DNA of 9,099 bases from Gallionellaceae bacterium (GTDB lineage Bacteria > Pseudomonadota > Gammaproteobacteria > Burkholderiales > Gallionellaceae): NCBI GenBank assembly GCA_021731185.1, contig JAKFXW010000142.1, forward strand, positions 1-9,099, written 5' to 3'. Below are positions 1 through 6,435 of the stretch, piece after piece (position 1 is the first letter of the stretch; every line of letters begins with the position of its first letter). The notes beneath the pieces are model-generated. The model worked only from the letters and a program-made list of their open reading frames with translations, was not told the DNA's origin and did no database searches. The position numbers and the translations under genes are program-made.

Positions 1-77
1 TTGTTCAGGTGCTGCAAGAGCTTGTTCGGGTGCAGCAAGAACTTGTTCAGGTGCAGCAAGAACTTGTTCAGGTGCTA
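1..77. repeat. 21-bp in-frame tandem repeat
   Basis: A 21-bp unit starts at 1, 22 and 43, with a partial copy from 64 to about 77. It may continue beyond the window. Units 1 and 2 differ at a few bases and units 2 and 3 at one base. On the minus strand each unit encodes one heptad APEQVLA (one copy APEQALA), so copy-number change keeps the frame. Such arrays often vary in length between strains by slippage or recombination. Confidence 0.9.
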
Positions 78-156
78 CGGGCTGCTCTGCTGACGCTAAG
101 GCAGACAGGGATGTCAAATAAACCAACTGCAGCAATTTGTTCAGCCGAATGCTCAT
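1..156 (-). CDS. Secreted heptad-repeat protein, 5' part only
   Basis: An ATG at 156 opens 52 codons without a stop, running off the left edge, so only the N-terminus is visible. Residues 1-23 look like a Sec signal peptide: a basic start (MSIRLNK), a hydrophobic core rich in Leu, Val and Tyr, and an Ala-Ser-Ala cleavage site before Glu24. The mature part begins EQPV and then repeats the heptad APEQVLA at least three times, carried on a 21-bp tandem DNA repeat. The third DNA copy differs from the first two at three bases. Two of these are silent in this frame and one changes Val to Ala, which mildly favours this reading frame. The ATG lies six bases after the stop of the sigma-54 regulator, so the genes are probably co-transcribed. 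No strong Shine-Dalgarno is visible, only A-rich sequence. I do not recognise the family. A Pro/Ala-rich periplasmic linker, stalk or cell-envelope protein is possible. The function is unknown. Confidence 0.6.
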   Translation of the reverse strand, partial: MSIRLNKLLQLVYLTSLSALASAEQPVAPEQVLAAPEQVLAAPEQALAAPEQ

Positions 157-162
157 ATTTAT

Positions 163-1566
163 TTATTGGGTATTTCTATTCGGTTCAGCAACTCTGCTGG
201 ATTCAATAGTGCCTAATTCGTCCATTTTTCGGTAGAGACTAGATAACCCAATACCAAGTTTTTGTGCCGCCGCCTTACGATCTCCACCTGAATCATTGAT
301 AGCCTGCACGATAATTTCAAGTTCAATTAAACGCAACCGCTCTCTTAACCCGCTCTCACTTGCTACAATTGTGCCACCAGAAGCTTCGTTGGACAAGCTC
401 ATCCGAGAAATTTCCGGTGGCAAATCTGACATGGTAATACGCCCACCATCCGCCAGAATATAAGCACGATGGATGACATTCTCAAGCTGTCTAACGTTGC
501 CAGGCCAGTTATATGCCTGTAAAGCACTTTCAACCTCTGCATCGATGTCCAACATCCCACCAGAAAATGCCTTACCCGCTTTACGCATCAAATGTTGTAC
601 CAACCCTGCAATGTCACTGCGCCGCTCACGCAAGGGCGGAATATGTATGTGGAACATGCTTAGGCGAAAATATAAATCCTCGCGGAAACGACCCTCCTTG
701 ACCATATCCTCAAGATTGCGATTGGTCGCCGCCAAAATACGTACATCCACATCACGGGTTTGCTCACTACCCACGGGACGAATTTTTTTATCTTCAATAA
801 CGTGCAATAACTTAGCTTGCAGATGCAGTGGCAAGTCGCCGATTTCATCCAGAAAAATAGTGCCGCGATCCGCCTCAGTCAACAACCCTTTACGCGCCTT
901 ATCTGCTCCAGTAAACGCACCTTTGATATGCCCGAAAAACTCACTCTCCATTAAGTTTTCCGGAATCGCGCTGCAATTCACTGGAATAAGCGAATGTGCC
1001 GCACGTGGGCTTTGTTCATGAATAAGCCGCGCTACAAAGCCCTTACCCGTACCGCTTTCGCCCGTCAGCAATACCGTACTGTTGGTGGAAGCCACCTTGC
1101 TCACCATACGGTCGACATGCTGCATCGAGGACGAGCTAAACATATAGCGTCCTCGCCCACCCGACACGAAACTACGCAACGCCTTGTTTTCAGCCCGCAG
1201 CCCCAACATCGCTTCAATTTGACTCAGCCTATGCAGTAACTCCTCGCTATGCATCGGCTTGGTGATGTAATCAGTTGCGCCTGCGCGCAATGCTTCAACT
1301 GCTGTCTCCATTGAGCCAAATGCCGTGACCATAATAAATTGGGTGTCGATCACTGCCCCCGCTGTTTTAAAACTGCGCACTAACTCAATGCCATCCCCAT
1401 CCGGCAGACGCACATCGCATAGTGCTACATCGACATCACCACGCACGAGCTTAGCCGTCGCCTCTGCAACTGTGGTCGCTAGGTCGACTGAATATCCAGC
1501 GCGACTAACCAATGCCGACAAAATCTGTCGAATCGCAGCTTCATCATCAATAATTAATATATGCAT
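163..1566 (-). CDS. NtrC-class sigma-54-dependent response regulator
   Basis: A 467-residue activator with the complete three-domain NtrC layout. The receiver (about 1-120) has the acidic pair Asp7-Asp8, the phosphoacceptor Asp51 in the context LCDVRLP, Thr81 and Lys103. The central AAA+ domain (about 142-370) has Walker A GESGTGKG at 169-176, the sigma-54 contact loop GAFTGA at 216-221, Walker B IFLDEIGD near 237-244 and an arginine-finger region RFREDLYFR. The C-terminus (about 408-450) is a Fis-type helix-turn-helix. All key residues are present, so it should hydrolyse ATP and remodel sigma-54 RNA polymerase when phosphorylated. It starts five bases after the sensor kinase stop, with GGGA eight bases before the ATG, so the kinase is its likely partner. 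The target genes are not evident. The secreted repeat gene six bases downstream is one candidate. Confidence 0.95.
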   Translation of the reverse strand: MHILIIDDEAAIRQILSALVSRAGYSVDLATTVAEATAKLVRGDVDVALCDVRLPDGDGIELVRSFKTAGAVIDTQFIMVTAFGSMETAVEALRAGATDYITKPMHSEELLHRLSQIEAMLGLRAENKALRSFVSGGRGRYMFSSSSMQHVDRMVSKVASTNSTVLLTGESGTGKGFVARLIHEQSPRAAHSLIPVNCSAIPENLMESEFFGHIKGAFTGADKARKGLLTEADRGTIFLDEIGDLPLHLQAKLLHVIEDKKIRPVGSEQTRDVDVRILAATNRNLEDMVKEGRFREDLYFRLSMFHIHIPPLRERRSDIAGLVQHLMRKAGKAFSGGMLDIDAEVESALQAYNWPGNVRQLENVIHRAYILADGGRITMSDLPPEISRMSLSNEASGGTIVASESGLRERLRLIELEIIVQAINDSGGDRKAAAQKLGIGLSSLYRKMDELGTIESSRVAEPNRNTQ

Positions 1567-1571
1567 GGCCT

Positions 1572-3074
1572 TTATCCCTGACTCTCTGTTGCTAGCAACA
1601 GGCGCACGGTGACAGATGTCCCTACGCCCTGCTCTGAATGGATTGCAATGTCTCCACCCACTGATTCTATCAGCGACTTAGAAATAGTCAGACCAATCCC
1701 ACTACCCTTACCTGGAGATTTTGTAGTAAAAAATTCATCGAACACATAATTTAGAGTATTCGGATCCATGCCTATGCCATTATCTGTCACCTTAATGACG
1801 GCATAGTTATCCTGATGCTGGGTGGAAATTATAATGTGAGGTTTGGATTCAACCAGCCCTTCTGTCGCGTCCGCTGCATTGACCAGTAAATTCATTATCA
1901 CCTGTGTGATGCGATCGCCGACCGCTCGCACAGCAGGCAGTTGCGGATTGAGATTAAACTCCATATCAATATTTCCAAAGCGACGATCAAAGCTAATAAA
2001 CCTGGCTGTGCCGCGTATCAGCGTATTTAAATCCAGGAGTGCTGGTTCAGAGGGGAGGGGCGTTGAAAATTCTGAAATTTGTCGAGTTATATTCAACACC
2101 CGCTTGGCCTGCTGCAAAATCATTTGTGCATGAGAAGCCTCATCTGCATGGTCGCCGCCTCTCTGAACACCCTTGGCTTGGTGTATGTCCAGCATGGCCT
2201 GTGCAGCACCCATAATGGCAGACAAGGGGTTGTTAATCTCATGCGCCACTACTGCCGCCAGCGATCCCACTGCCGCCATTTTATCCTTATGGAAACGTTG
2301 CTGCCGAATGAGCTCAATCTGCATTTCATGCTGCCGCAGCGCAAATTGCATTTTATTAATCGCCAACATGAGCGAGCCTAACTCGTCATGCCGCGTAATT
2401 TCCAAAGGCTGCGCGCGATACCCTTCCACAATCGCCAGCGCGCGATCCTGAACGCGCCGGACATCGCCCGCCAGGCGGGTTACAAAAAACATGGTCAAGC
2501 CCGTCAAAAATAAAATTCCAATCCCCGCCGGCACAGACCATGCCAAGGAGAGCCGATCAAATGTGGCATGATACCGTTCCAATTGAATGTGCTTACTTTG
2601 CTGAATTTTTTTTGTGACTTGATCCAGATCAAGAACTAATCTGTGCAGATTTTGGCGTACTGTGCCGATCCTAGTGGCGTTTAAGGTGTTCTGTGCATTA
2701 CTCAAGTTGGCAAGATTGATTTGTAGTTCCGCCACACTCGTAAATAATTCGGGATAGGTATCAGTTAATGAAGCTAACCTGGGCAACAATACTTCGATTT
2801 GCGCGGTAATGCTACGAGCGGCCGTATCTCGTGCATGTGGAGTTTTTAAATTGGCTGAATGGTAATTATCATTCACTATTAACATGGCACGCGCAACCAA
2901 CATGTTTATTTCAAACTGTGCTGCCTCTTCAGTGTTTAATGCTTCCAACCGCTGAATGTCAGTAAAAAGCGTGTTGCGTTCCAGTCCCAAAATGAAACCC
3001 GCTGCTAGGGTATAAGCTAGAAACAGCACCAATACCAACACGCCTTTAGCGCGTAATGACATTCCGCTTAGCAT
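1572..3074 (-). CDS. Membrane-bound sensor histidine kinase, NtrB/AtoS-like
   Basis: A 500-residue inner-membrane kinase. There is one membrane segment at about 11-31 and a second at about 178-198. The periplasmic domain between them (about 145 residues) looks mostly helical. A HAMP-like linker covers about 200-250. The dimerisation domain has the phosphoacceptor His278 in AAVVAHEINNPLSAIMG. The ATPase domain has the N box NLLVNAADA (Asn399), the G1 box DNGIGMDP, the F-box region FDEFFTTK and the G2 box GKGSGIGL. It should autophosphorylate and pass phosphate to the regulator encoded five bases downstream. The input signal is not recognisable. The start is uncertain: neither the ATG at 3074 nor the in-frame ATG at 3062 has a good Shine-Dalgarno. 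The 3062 start lies just past the stop of a 30-codon ORF and could be reached by reinitiation. An in-frame upstream stop excludes a longer protein. Confidence 0.93.
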   Translation of the reverse strand: MLSGMSLRAKGVLVLVLFLAYTLAAGFILGLERNTLFTDIQRLEALNTEEAAQFEINMLVARAMLIVNDNYHSANLKTPHARDTAARSITAQIEVLLPRLASLTDTYPELFTSVAELQINLANLSNAQNTLNATRIGTVRQNLHRLVLDLDQVTKKIQQSKHIQLERYHATFDRLSLAWSVPAGIGILFLTGLTMFFVTRLAGDVRRVQDRALAIVEGYRAQPLEITRHDELGSLMLAINKMQFALRQHEMQIELIRQQRFHKDKMAAVGSLAAVVAHEINNPLSAIMGAAQAMLDIHQAKGVQRGGDHADEASHAQMILQQAKRVLNITRQISEFSTPLPSEPALLDLNTLIRGTARFISFDRRFGNIDMEFNLNPQLPAVRAVGDRITQVIMNLLVNAADATEGLVESKPHIIISTQHQDNYAVIKVTDNGIGMDPNTLNYVFDEFFTTKSPGKGSGIGLTISKSLIESVGGDIAIHSEQGVGTSVTVRLLLATESQG

Positions 3075-3160
3075 GCGAATTTGTGGCCCAAACGTGGGGG
3101 CAGGTCAGCTTTCTCGGTCAGTCTCTCATGCGCTTCACTTTTATCTGCCGCTGGCATCAT
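3068..3160 (-). CDS. Possible 30-residue bridging ORF between the tlpA-like and kinase genes
   Basis: An ATG at 3160 overlaps the TGA of the upstream TlpA-like gene in an ATGA arrangement, and a second in-frame ATG follows directly. The frame runs 30 codons and ends with TAA at 3070-3068. That stop lies between the two candidate ATGs of the sensor kinase, at 3074 and 3062. The peptide is hydrophilic and charged, ends in Phe-Ala-Cys, and has no membrane segment. It fills almost the entire gap between the two genes. It has no strong ribosome binding site, so translation would depend on coupling. It may be a real leader or coupling peptide, or chance. I do not recognise it. Confidence 0.3.
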   Translation of the reverse strand: MMPAADKSEAHERLTEKADLPPRLGHKFAC

Positions 3161-3756
3161 GACAAGCCATCCGCTCTTGGAGAATTATCAGGAAGTTTTG
3201 TCGGTACTTGGCGTTTAATGGCGAGCAGCTTTTCAATTTCACTGATTACACTGGGATCAGACCAATCTCTGTCTCCCACAAACACTTGGGCAATTGTATG
3301 ATCTCGCCGCAATAAAAAAGTGCTGGGAAGGTAGGGAGCGCGCAACATTTCATTCGCAGGATCCAGCACCACGGGAAAATTAAGCTGGTTTCGCAGTAAA
3401 AATTCGCGCATTAAGTTGAAATCTTTATCAACGTTAATGCCAATAATTTGTAAATCTTCCGGCTTAAAAAATGTCCCTAATTTTTGCAAGCTGGGCATTT
3501 CATATACACATGGCCCACACCATGAAGCCCAGATATTCACTACCAGCGCTACACCAGAATAGGAGGTGGGAGAATGAAGTACAGCAGTATGTTCGCCAGG
3601 TTGAAAGCGCGGAAACTTGGGGAAGTTTTGTAAGAACCGATTTCGAAATTCGCTTTCTAACTGCCCCTCACTTTTGCAACCTCCCAACACGTATCCTGCC
3701 ATCCCCAACATGATAAGCTGTAAAAATTGCCGCCGTGCTGCGTTAGTATCTGGCAT
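3157..3756 (-). CDS. TlpA/ResA-like thiol-disulfide lipoprotein with Tat-type signal
   Basis: A 199-residue thioredoxin-fold protein predicted to be anchored outside the cytoplasm. Residues 6-13 read ARRQFLQL, close to the twin-arginine consensus. A hydrophobic stretch then ends in the lipobox LGGC, with Cys27 as the lipid-attachment site. The active site is WCGPC (Cys80 and Cys83) after the strand VVNIWAS. LPSTFLL later in the chain supplies the usual cis-proline. The family reduces or exchanges disulfides in periplasmic proteins, including apocytochromes c and copper-site proteins. The substrate here is unknown. I chose the ATG at 3756 because GAGG lies eight bases upstream. The ATG at 3762 is too close to that site, and a longer frame from 3819 starts inside the inverted repeat of the neighbouring element. 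The location between the ccm genes and a two-component system suggests a redox role linked to cytochrome c biogenesis or signal sensing, by inference. Confidence 0.88.
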   Translation of the reverse strand: MPDTNAARRQFLQLIMLGMAGYVLGGCKSEGQLESEFRNRFLQNFPKFPRFQPGEHTAVLHSPTSYSGVALVVNIWASWCGPCVYEMPSLQKLGTFFKPEDLQIIGINVDKDFNLMREFLLRNQLNFPVVLDPANEMLRAPYLPSTFLLRRDHTIAQVFVGDRDWSDPSVISEIEKLLAIKRQVPTKLPDNSPRADGLS

Positions 3757-3764
3757 AGCCATCA

Positions 3765-3768
3765 CCTC
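3765..3768 (-). promoter_or_regulatory. Ribosome binding site deciding the tlpA-like start
   Basis: GAGG on the minus strand lies eight bases before the ATG at 3756 and only two bases before the ATG at 3762. The spacing therefore selects 3756, which gives a short N-region directly before the twin-arginine motif. Confidence 0.6.
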
Positions 3769-3786
3769 ATCGGTGAACACTCTAGA

Positions 3787-3814
3787 GAAGCACTGATTTA
3801 ATCCCACATGTACC
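3787..3814 (+). repeat. Left terminal inverted repeat of the 328-bp element
   Basis: The first 18 bases match the reverse complement of 4097-4114 at 17 positions. Over 28 bases, 23 match, with all mismatches at positions 13, 19, 20, 25 and 26. The innermost conserved block is CATG. Confidence 0.8.
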
Positions 3815-3839
3815 CGCAAGGGGCACGCCGTGGTTGTAA

Positions 3840-3853
3840 TGGGCTAAAGCCCA
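3840..3853. repeat. Hairpin inside the element, left part
   Basis: TGGGCT-AA-AGCCCA forms a six-base stem with a two-base spacer. No T-run follows on either strand, so it does not look like an intrinsic terminator. It is probably structure belonging to the mobile element. Confidence 0.45.
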
Positions 3854-4020
3854 AACAAAACACGCTGGCTGCGACATCGGCTTTGCGGGATGGAATGCAC
3901 GGAGCAAGGTGACGCTAAGGGTCGTTCCCTTGGCTAGTCTTGCGACAATGCAGGCCGCCCGTAAAACCATGTCCCGTGTGGGTTGCGACCAAATTGCGCG
4001 CTCGCTGTGTTGCACCCCTC

Positions 4021-4042
4021 GCCAGGGAGAATGACCCCTGGC
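4021..4042. repeat. Hairpin inside the element, right part
   Basis: GCCAGGG and CCCTGGC pair perfectly over seven bases around an eight-base loop. No U-tract follows on the minus-strand transcript, so it is not a standard rho-independent terminator. It could still stall or protect the 3' end of the ccm transcript, which reads into it about 85 bases after the ccmI stop. Confidence 0.5.
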
Positions 4043-4086
4043 CTTCGGGATGCGCCTTGCGATCATCACAATTTGGTCTGCAACGT

Positions 4087-4114
4087 GGCTCATGGAGGAT
4101 TCAATCAGTGCTTC
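4087..4114 (-). repeat. Right terminal inverted repeat of the 328-bp element
   Basis: Partner of the left repeat. Read on the minus strand it begins GAAGCACTGATTGAATCC. A long perfect outer core with decay inwards is typical of transposase-recognised ends. Confidence 0.8.
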
Positions 4115-4126
4115 CTTAGTAGACTG

Positions 4127-5377
4127 TTATTTAACTTCAGAATCTATCGTGATTAGAATATTCTTCTGCCCCACATTCACTGTTTGCGAGAAGCCTTGCA
4201 AATCTCCCGGGCTGGGCATGACGTTGCCAGTTTTAGAAATCCGCGCGCCAACAACCACACTAGCAGTAGAAGATAAATTCATGTTAGGTATCATCGCCAT
4301 GCTGTCGTCCAGTGTAAAAGTCAATGGTAAATCTTTTACTAATTTACGCATGGCAGCCAAAGGGGGGGAACGCCCACCACCCGCTGCCCGAGCAAAGATA
4401 AAAACTACATTGGTGTCAGCCACCTGTGAGCGTAATGCGGGGTCTAGCTGCACAGTTCCACTGACCATAGCGTTCATAGCTGGTGCTGGCGCTGGTGCGA
4501 CCACACGGGGAGACATTCCACCTAGGCGGCGTGCTTCGGCGATACTATTGTTGACTGATTGAGCCGATGATGAATTGAGGGGAATCAACTTAAGCATTTT
4601 TTGCCACCAACTCTCCGCCGCACGATAATCCTGTCGCTCAAATGCAGCAGAACCCATGAGGGATAATAATTTCAGGTTTGTTGGTTCAATTTTTAACGCG
4701 CGTCGAATAATTTTCTCCGGTTCACCCTGCAAAGTTTGTTTGCTCATGGCCAGCACATCAGCATAATCAGCCAGCAGTGGCGCGTTATCCGGCACCAATG
4801 CGACCGCGCGCGCATAGGCCGCACTGGAGTCGGCAAATCTACGCATGGACGCATAGGAACGAGCCAACATCACCCAGCCTTCAACATTGTCAGGCTGTGC
4901 CTGCAACCGTTGTTCAAGTTGCGCCACCATCGCTTCAATTTGTGCGGGGGTAGTTTGATGCCCCTGTGTTGCATCTGCTACTTGCGTTTGCGGATTTAGC
5001 CCAGCTGGTGTACCGACCCAAAAGTACAACGCCACCGCCATAACAGGGAGTGCTACGACAATTCCAATTGATACGCTCACTGAGCGCGGATGAGCTGTTA
5101 TTGCACTAGCATCAGATGAAGCGCCTCCTTCTGCACCAGTAGAATCTTCCAACACGCGGCTTTCCAAATCACTGCGCGCGGCGCGATGCTGAGTTTCATC
5201 CAGTGTGCCAGCGGCGAAATCTGCATCTAACTCACGCAATTGATCGCGATAAATAGATAAATTTGTTTCCTGTCGCGAACTGGATGCAGAACGTTTGCCC
5301 TTGCCCAACAAAGGTAGCAGCAGCAAGGCTAACATGCCCGCAATCATAATGGAGGCTACAACCCAAAACGCTATCAT
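4127..5377 (-). CDS. ccmI: Cytochrome c maturation protein CcmI (TPR apocytochrome chaperone)
   Basis: A 416-residue inner-membrane protein. There is a first membrane segment at about 3-24 and a cytoplasmic loop with the SIYRDQLRELDADFAAGTLD stretch typical of CcmI. A second membrane segment lies at about 102-120, then a periplasmic TPR region (about 140-270) and a C-terminal beta-rich domain (about 305-416). In the family, the TPR domain binds the C-terminal helix of apocytochromes c and delivers them to CcmF and CcmH. Length and order match a full-length protein, equal to the C-terminal part of the longer E. coli CcmH. The ATG overlaps the ccmH stop (ATGA), with AAGGA six bases upstream. 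A Pro-Ala linker (APAPAPA near 294-300) separates the TPR and C-terminal domains. It is the last ccm gene here, and the mobile element begins 12 bases after its stop. Confidence 0.94.
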   Translation of the reverse strand: MIAFWVVASIMIAGMLALLLLPLLGKGKRSASSSRQETNLSIYRDQLRELDADFAAGTLDETQHRAARSDLESRVLEDSTGAEGGASSDASAITAHPRSVSVSIGIVVALPVMAVALYFWVGTPAGLNPQTQVADATQGHQTTPAQIEAMVAQLEQRLQAQPDNVEGWVMLARSYASMRRFADSSAAYARAVALVPDNAPLLADYADVLAMSKQTLQGEPEKIIRRALKIEPTNLKLLSLMGSAAFERQDYRAAESWWQKMLKLIPLNSSSAQSVNNSIAEARRLGGMSPRVVAPAPAPAMNAMVSGTVQLDPALRSQVADTNVVFIFARAAGGGRSPPLAAMRKLVKDLPLTFTLDDSMAMIPNMNLSSTASVVVGARISKTGNVMPSPGDLQGFSQTVNVGQKNILITIDSEVK

Positions 5378-5901
5378 GACTGATCCTTTATATTTTTCTG
5401 CCCTATATTTTTCTGGGCTGAATTTTCTGGCATGGCACTCTTTTTGTCGGACAGCAATATTTCTGCACGCTCATGTTCTTCAGCACTCAATACGGGCGCT
5501 TGTAATTGCAATTTGCGCCGCTGCCGCAAGGTGACCATCAATAACCACGCGCCACCAACCAGCATGAGCAGCGGGCCAAACCACAACAACCAATTCGATG
5601 ATTTCATCTGCGGCTTGAATAGCACAAAGTCGCTGTAGCGCGCCGCCATGTATTTCAAAATTTCTTCTTCGGACTGACCAGCTTTTAATTTTTCGCGTAC
5701 CTGATTTCTCAGATCAACCGCCAGCTCGGCATTGGAGTCGGCAATAGTTTGGTTTTGACAAACCAGACACCTCAAGTGCTCAGACAAATCCATCACTCGT
5801 TTTTCCAAAACCGGATCGTCGTTGGTAGGTACGGCTTCGCCTGCCTGTGCGAAAGGGATCGAAATTACCAACAATAAACTTAGTAACAATTCCTTAACCA
5901 T
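5374..5901 (-). CDS. ccmH: Cytochrome c maturation protein CcmH (thiol oxidoreductase subunit)
   Basis: A 175-residue membrane-anchored periplasmic protein. A Sec signal peptide ends near AQA at residue 20. The family motif LRCLVCQNQ at 43-51 carries the redox pair Cys45/Cys48. A three-helix fold follows, then one membrane segment at about 104-125 and a charged cytoplasmic tail. CcmH keeps the apocytochrome haem-binding cysteines reduced, working with CcmG and the CcmF/CcmI ligation complex. Its ATG lies eight bases inside the end of ccmG, with AAGGA eight bases upstream, which implies translational coupling. Near the C-terminus, a 15-bp near-perfect duplication gives the repeated residues QKNIGQKNIK. 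This looks like a recent neutral expansion of the tail. Confidence 0.96.
   Translation of the reverse strand: MVKELLLSLLLVISIPFAQAGEAVPTNDDPVLEKRVMDLSEHLRCLVCQNQTIADSNAELAVDLRNQVREKLKAGQSEEEILKYMAARYSDFVLFKPQMKSSNWLLWFGPLLMLVGGAWLLMVTLRQRRKLQLQAPVLSAEEHERAEILLSDKKSAMPENSAQKNIGQKNIKDQS
5389..5415. repeat. 15-bp tandem duplication in the ccmH tail
   Basis: TATATTTTTCTG occurs at 5389-5400 and 5404-5415, a 15-base period, so the protein gains five residues in frame (QKNI twice). The copies are almost identical, suggesting a recent slippage event. They lie just before the ccmI ribosome binding site. Confidence 0.7.
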
Positions 5902-6421
5902 TGTTTAGTTCCTTGATAAGCGGTAGCAACTTGCCTTCAACAATTTCCAGCGTAATTGCGCCGATTACTTTATGGCGAATGATACCCGCTTTGTCGATAA
6001 CAAAAGTTTCCGGCACGCCGTATACGCCATAGTCTATGCCAACACGACCATCCAGATCATGCGCTGAAAGAATATACGGATTACCATGCTGCCGCAGCCA
6101 AGCCATGCCCGCTTCGCGCTGGTCTTTATAGTTCAAACCATAAATGGGTACGATATTTTGTCGCGCTAATTCCACCAGCAATGGGTGCTCTTGCAAACAA
6201 GTTGCGCACCACGAGGCCCATACGTTGAGCAACCACACCTTGCCGCGTAGATGCTCAGGTGCGATTACTTGGTTAGTTTCATGCAATTGCACTAGCTTAA
6301 ACGCGGGTGCAGGTTTACCTATCAAGGGTGAGGGTACTTCACGCGGGTTGAGGGTCAGGCCGACCCACAAAAATACAACCAGCACGACGAAAACAGCAAG
6401 TGGAATAAAAGTACGTTTCAT
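5894..6421 (-). CDS. ccmG: Cytochrome c maturation thioredoxin CcmG (DsbE)
   Basis: A 175-residue periplasmic thioredoxin-like protein held by an N-terminal membrane anchor (about 5-24). The active site WCATC has Cys72 and Cys75 in NVWASWCATC. The CcmG-specific region YGVYGVPETFVID (131-143) supplies the cis-proline Pro137. CcmG takes electrons from a DsbD/CcdA-type membrane protein and reduces CcmH or apocytochrome c thiols before haem attachment. It starts 14 bases after the ccmF stop, behind a strong GGAGGG ribosome binding site, and overlaps ccmH by eight bases. The CATC dipeptide is a variant of the common CPTC seen in this family, but both cysteines are intact. Confidence 0.96.
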   Translation of the reverse strand: MKRTFIPLAVFVVLVVFLWVGLTLNPREVPSPLIGKPAPAFKLVQLHETNQVIAPEHLRGKVWLLNVWASWCATCLQEHPLLVELARQNIVPIYGLNYKDQREAGMAWLRQHGNPYILSAHDLDGRVGIDYGVYGVPETFVIDKAGIIRHKVIGAITLEIVEGKLLPLIKELNNG

Positions 6422-6435
6422 TTTTATTCCCTCCG

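Larger units (their letters stand above)
3787..4114. mobile_element. MITE-like non-autonomous element, 328 bp
   Basis: The ends are inverted copies: GAAGCACTGATTTAATCC at 3787 and its complement, with one mismatch, ending at 4114. Extended inwards, 23 of 28 positions match. The interior encodes no recognisable transposase. It is GC-richer than the flanks and holds two hairpins, at 3840-3853 and 4021-4042. The flanking bases CTAG (3782-3785) and TTAG (4116-4119) lie one base outside each end. They differ at one position, and both fit the YTAR target type known for some IS5-family elements, but no exact target duplication is visible. The element starts 12 bases after the ccmI stop and ends 30 bases before the tlpA-like start. 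An open frame of 103 codons runs through most of it on the minus strand, but it has no recognisable domain and is probably fortuitous. I cannot name a parent insertion sequence. Confidence 0.68.

Noticed and set aside
9..209. Plus-strand frame with VQQELVQ heptads resembling a coiled coil
   Set aside because: It is the complement of the 21-bp array, in which every frame repeats. The minus-strand frame has a signal peptide, operon spacing and mostly silent differences between copies, whereas this frame lies antisense and runs into the regulator gene.
473..1021. Long plus-strand open frame opposite the response regulator
   Set aside because: It is antisense to the conserved AAA+ domain and has no recognisable motif. 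It is a shadow of the real gene.
3757..3819. N-terminal extension of the TlpA-like protein to an ATG at 3819
   Set aside because: The extra residues are encoded partly by the element's inverted repeat and would put a cytoplasmic-looking leader before the twin-arginine motif. The start at 3756 has a correctly spaced ribosome binding site.
3840..4042. Two hairpins considered as terminators for the ccm operon
   Set aside because: Neither is followed by a T-run on the minus-strand transcript, so the intrinsic-terminator criteria are not met.
3782..4093. 103-codon minus-strand frame inside the inverted-repeat element
   Set aside because: It has no recognisable domain and no clear ribosome binding site, and its end coincides with the edge of the element. 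A GC-rich stretch readily yields such a frame. It is better treated as part of the element than as a gene.
5433..5448. Plus-strand sigma-54-like match TGGCAC-N5-TTGTC
   Set aside because: It lies inside ccmH, antisense to it, with a mismatch in the -12 element and no plus-strand gene downstream.
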